A DNA stretch of 6,989 bases from NCBI GenBank assembly GCA_007136145.1, contig SLHN01000054.1, positions 1-6,989 of the forward strand, written 5' to 3'. Both the position numbers and the translations under genes were made by a program. Under the pieces are notes generated by a model. That model worked only from the letters and a program-made list of their open reading frames with translations, ran no database searches and was not told the DNA's origin. Positions 4,611 through 6,989 of this stretch are shown here, piece by piece (the first letter of the stretch is position 1; each line of letters begins with the position of its first letter). The stretch is from Thioalkalivibrio sp. GTDB lineage: Bacteria; Pseudomonadota; Gammaproteobacteria; Ectothiorhodospirales; Ectothiorhodospiraceae.

Positions 4611-6119
4611 ATGCTCAAGATGGATCAGGTACACGTAATCAGGCATAAACATTTCAACGAGGGTCATGGGATTCGTCGGATAGCCCGTGAGATGGGCTTG
4701 CACCGGTTGACGGTGCGCAAATATCTGGAGTCAGCGGAGCCGTTACGGAGGGAGTCGGCAGTTCGCCGGAAACGGGTTTTGGACGAGGTTGGCCCTCGTA
4801 TTGACGCTTTGCTCGATGAATGGCGATCGCGCACTTCCGGGAAGCATCGGATCACCTCGCCGCGGGTACACCGCCAATTGATCGAGGACGGCTACCATAT
4901 TTGCGAACGGACTGTTCGGCAATACCTCGCGGAGCGGCGTCGGCAAACGGCGGAAGTGTATGTTCCGCTGGTGCATCGCGCAGGCGACGAGGCGCAAGTC
5001 GACTTTTTCGAGGTCACGGTGGACCTCAACGGCCAGCGCAAGCGAGTCTGGAAGTTCCTGATGCGCCTGATGTACTCGAAGCGTGACTTGGTATGGCTTT
5101 ACGAGCGATGCGACCAGGTCAGCTTCCTGGACGCGCATGTGCGTGCGTTCGAGATGCTGGGCTGCGTCCCGCACCGTTTGGTTTACGACAACCTGAGTTC
5201 GGCGGTCAAGCGTCGTGTCCGAACAGGCGAACGGCAACTGAGTGAACGATTCCAAGCCTTGTGCGCTCATTATTTATTCGAGCCGTGTTTTGCCCGTCCG
5301 GGCGAAGGTCACGACAAGGGAGGCGTGGAGTCACGCGGTAAAACGATCCGCCTTCAGCATCTGACGCCGATCGTGGCGGGGGCAACGCTTGCGGAGATTT
5401 CGCAACGGCTCCAAGCGGATCTGGACCGGCGTCGGGAACAGGCGTTCGGTGCCGATGGCCACCGACTGAGCGCGCTTTACGATGAGGACCAGTTCAGCAT
5501 GAAGCCGCTGCCGGGCAAGCCCTTTGATGCTCGCGAGGTCCGGATCGTGAGTGTCAGCCGCAGTGCAACCGTGACGATTCGGGGCGCGGTCTACTCGGTG
5601 CCCAGCACATGGGCCCGTTTGGAGGCGACCGCCTATGTTGGCGTCGAGGACGTACGACTGGTTTGCCGCGCTCAGGAGCATACCCACCCCTTGCAGCCCA
5701 AGGGCGGAAAGTCGATCCGATACCGCGATTACCTGCCGGAACTGGCCCGCAAGCCCCAGGCTGTTCGCCAGGTGGCGCCGGAATTGATCGAACAACTCGG
5801 GCAGCCATACGGGCAGTTGTGGGGCTTGCTGGAGTCAACGCATGGCCCACAGAAAGCCGCCCGTGTCCTGGCCGGCATTCTTGGTGCGATCAACGACCAT
5901 GGCGAGCCACTGGTCCAGCGCGTCCTGCTCGATGCACTCTCTACGGAAACCGGCGCGGATGACTTTGATGCGGACAAGGTGCTCATATCCCTGGCGGGGC
6001 ACTTGCCCGCCCGTCCAATGCTTGATGACGGGCAAGTGCCCGGAGCTCTGCGGATTCATGTGATCCAGGCCGCTAGCGCAGCCGATTATGACCGGCTGCT
6101 GACGGGAGCCGGGCAGTGA
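4611..6119 (+). CDS. istA: IS21-family transposase IstA
   Basis: The 502-aa product is a DDE-type (RNase H fold, rve) transposase of the IS21 family. It carries out strand cleavage and transfer at the element ends together with IstB. The N-terminus has a helix-turn-helix (about 18-39, GHGIRRIAREMGLHRLTVRKYL) and a second helical DNA-binding segment (about 83-109). The catalytic triad is D131 (AQVDFFEV), D193 (VYDNLSSA) and E240 (GGVESRGKTIRL). The 61- and 46-residue gaps fit this family. A beta-rich C-terminal domain (about 305-350) and a helical tail, thought to contact IstB, complete the protein, so it is full length. The start is ambiguous. For ATG 4611 the AAAGGA at 4598-4603 is well spaced, whereas AAGGAG (4604-4609) is only one base away and would better serve the in-frame ATG 4620. 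Both may be used. The stop overlaps the istB start. Confidence 0.95.
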   Translation: MLKMDQVHVIRHKHFNEGHGIRRIAREMGLHRLTVRKYLESAEPLRRESAVRRKRVLDEVGPRIDALLDEWRSRTSGKHRITSPRVHRQLIEDGYHICERTVRQYLAERRRQTAEVYVPLVHRAGDEAQVDFFEVTVDLNGQRKRVWKFLMRLMYSKRDLVWLYERCDQVSFLDAHVRAFEMLGCVPHRLVYDNLSSAVKRRVRTGERQLSERFQALCAHYLFEPCFARPGEGHDKGGVESRGKTIRLQHLTPIVAGATLAEISQRLQADLDRRREQAFGADGHRLSALYDEDQFSMKPLPGKPFDAREVRIVSVSRSATVTIRGAVYSVPSTWARLEATAYVGVEDVRLVCRAQEHTHPLQPKGGKSIRYRDYLPELARKPQAVRQVAPELIEQLGQPYGQLWGLLESTHGPQKAARVLAGILGAINDHGEPLVQRVLLDALSTETGADDFDADKVLISLAGHLPARPMLDDGQVPGALRIHVIQAASAADYDRLLTGAGQ

Positions 6120-6883
6120 ACGACACTCCGCTTCAAGCCGTGCTTGAGAGCCATCTGCGCACCTTGCGCCTTCCCGCCATGGCCCGCGAATATGCCGCGT
6201 GCGCCCGTCGGGCCCGCGAGGATGGATGGGCTTACGAGGAGTATTTGCGCGAACTGCTCGATGTGGAAATCCGCACGCGCAACGAAAATGCCGCCAGCCG
6301 TCTGTTGCGCCAAGCCCGGTTTCCCGATATCAAGACCCTTGATCAGATCGAGTGGGAGAATCTGCATGGCATCAACCGGCCCAGGGTCCAGGAACTGGCC
6401 AGTTGCCGATTCGTTGCCGAGGCGCATGACGTGGTCATTGCCGGCCCGATCGGAACCGGCAAGACCCATCTGGCCATCGCCCTGGGCGTTGAAGCGGCCC
6501 GCCGCCGCCTTGCCGTGGCTTTCCACAAGGCCGCCGAACTGGTGCGCGAACTGATGGAGGCACGCGACGAGCGGATACTCGGCAAGCTCCACAGGCGCTT
6601 GCAGAAGGTGCCCTTGCTGATCATCGACGAACTCGGATTCGTCCCGTTCAAGCGCGACGGCGGCGAGTTGCTTTTCAACTTGCTGGCCGAGCGCTACGAA
6701 CGGCGTTCGACCATCGTGACCACCAACCTGGCTTTCGCAGAATGGGTTCAAGTCTTCGGCGATGAAAAACTGACCACCGCATTGCTCGACCGGCTGGCAC
6801 ATCATGCCCATATCCTAACCACCAAAGGCAAAAGCTACCGGACGCGACACGGAAACCAGCAACCGCTCGCCGCAGATGAGTGA
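6116..6883 (+). CDS. istB: IS21-family helper ATPase IstB
   Basis: The 255-aa product is the AAA+ ATPase of the DnaC/DnaA-like clade that selects target DNA and activates IstA. Seen in order are: an N-terminal helical domain (about 1-80) with DGWAYEEYLRELLDVE, typical of IstB; Walker A GPIGTGKTHLA (110-120, K116, T117); Walker B LLIIDELGF (167-175, D171, E172); sensor 1 TTNLAF (202-207, N204); and an arginine-finger-like LLDRLAHHAHIL (223-234, R226). All ATPase residues are present, so the copy looks functional. It starts at GTG 6116, sharing GTGA with the istA stop, with GGGAG about eight bases upstream. This points to translational coupling and a fixed IstA:IstB ratio. The length is the family norm. 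Confidence 0.96.
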   Translation: MNDTPLQAVLESHLRTLRLPAMAREYAACARRAREDGWAYEEYLRELLDVEIRTRNENAASRLLRQARFPDIKTLDQIEWENLHGINRPRVQELASCRFVAEAHDVVIAGPIGTGKTHLAIALGVEAARRRLAVAFHKAAELVRELMEARDERILGKLHRRLQKVPLLIIDELGFVPFKRDGGELLFNLLAERYERRSTIVTTNLAFAEWVQVFGDEKLTTALLDRLAHHAHILTTKGKSYRTRHGNQQPLAADE

Positions 6884-6924
6884 ACCGTGAATTCAGACAT
6901 CAAAAGCACCAGAATCCCCTCTGC

Positions 6925-6989
6925 CGTTGCGGCACAGCGCCCTTGGCCCTTCGGGCCACCCCTTCGGGGACGGGCGCTGTGCCGCAACG
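6925..6989. repeat. Perfect 18-bp inverted repeat enclosing two GC hairpins (three-way junction)
   Basis: CGTTGCGGCACAGCGCCC (6925-6942) is the exact reverse complement of 6972-6989. Between the arms are two smaller hairpins with identical TTC loops: GGCCC (6945-6949) with GGGCC (6953-6957), and CCCC (6959-6962) with GGGG (6966-6969). The single strand or RNA would fold into a long stem topped by two short arms. There is no T run, so it is not a normal intrinsic terminator. It starts 41 bases after the istB stop. The window ends at the last base of the right arm, so the stem may be longer. It could be an IS-internal structure, an RNA end-protecting element, a REP-like palindrome in the host DNA, or an assembly fold-back. 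Confidence 0.85.

Larger units (their letters stand above)
4447..6989 (+). mobile_element. IS21-family insertion sequence, left end to beyond the window
   Basis: The element is identified by the istA-istB pair with its 4-base overlap and by the multiple short repeats at the left end, both hallmarks of IS21. The left terminus is placed at TGTCCC (4447). IS21 elements begin with TG, and the hexamer TGTMCC recurs at 4506, 4529 and 4552 in the inner repeats, but the exact base is an inference. The right terminus, which should show the inverted counterpart (GGKACA near CA), is not found before 6989, so at least 2543 bp are present, in line with the family's usual 2-2.6 kb. Both genes are intact, so the copy may be active. 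It is inserted about 80 bp upstream of the EEP gene. The target-site duplication cannot be checked. Confidence 0.9.

Noticed and set aside
6086..6811. 241-aa minus-strand open frame opposite istB
   Set aside because: It is a shadow of istB, whose Walker motifs are on the plus strand.

Overview
The window looks like chromosomal DNA of a Gram-negative-type bacterium of moderately high G+C. The left edge carries a PEP-CTERM protein, a class sorted by exosortase in bacteria with an outer membrane. The PEP-CTERM tail, a short array of 9-bp GAAG-type repeats between genes, and the mix of exported enzymes would suit the Verrucomicrobiota/Kiritimatiellota/Lentisphaerota (PVC) neighbourhood. That placement is a guess: no ribosomal or other phylogenetic marker is present.

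Layout from left to right. (1) Bases 2-232 are the 3' end of a PEP-CTERM surface protein gene, closed by a strong intrinsic terminator (257-285). (2) About 560 bases follow without a convincing gene (286-843). They hold what looks like a second, broken PEP-CTERM tail (305-412), a 9-bp repeat patch and a 10-bp tandem duplication. (3) Two genes lie on the plus strand: a DnaQ-type DEDDh 3'-5' exonuclease with an apparent signal peptide (844-1581) and an RmlD-like extended SDR (1638-2402). (4) Converging on them are two minus-strand genes, probably one unit: an exported endonuclease/exonuclease/phosphatase (EEP) family enzyme (4363-3335) followed by a transglutaminase-like cysteine peptidase-fold protein (3279-2431). 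(5) From about 4447 to the end of the window is an IS21-family insertion sequence. It has a left end with multiple 23-bp repeats, an intact istA (DDE transposase), an overlapping istB (AAA+ helper ATPase), and a large perfect inverted repeat with two inner hairpins at the window end. The right terminus of the element is not visible.

How the genes relate. istA and istB form a coupled pair (GTGA overlap) and together make a complete transposition module. The EEP and transglutaminase genes are probably co-transcribed leftward. The IS left end lies only about 80 bp upstream of the EEP start, with a minus-strand terminator-like hairpin in between, so the insertion may have cut this unit off from its original upstream neighbour. 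Two predicted exported nucleases of unrelated folds (DEDDh and EEP) within 3.5 kb could point to use or clearance of extracellular nucleic acid, but the sequence does not prove it.

I do not see a clear new multi-gene system. The items most worth a second look are the signal-peptide-bearing DnaQ-like exonuclease, the broken sorting-signal remnant, and the 65-nt three-way-junction structure at the right edge.
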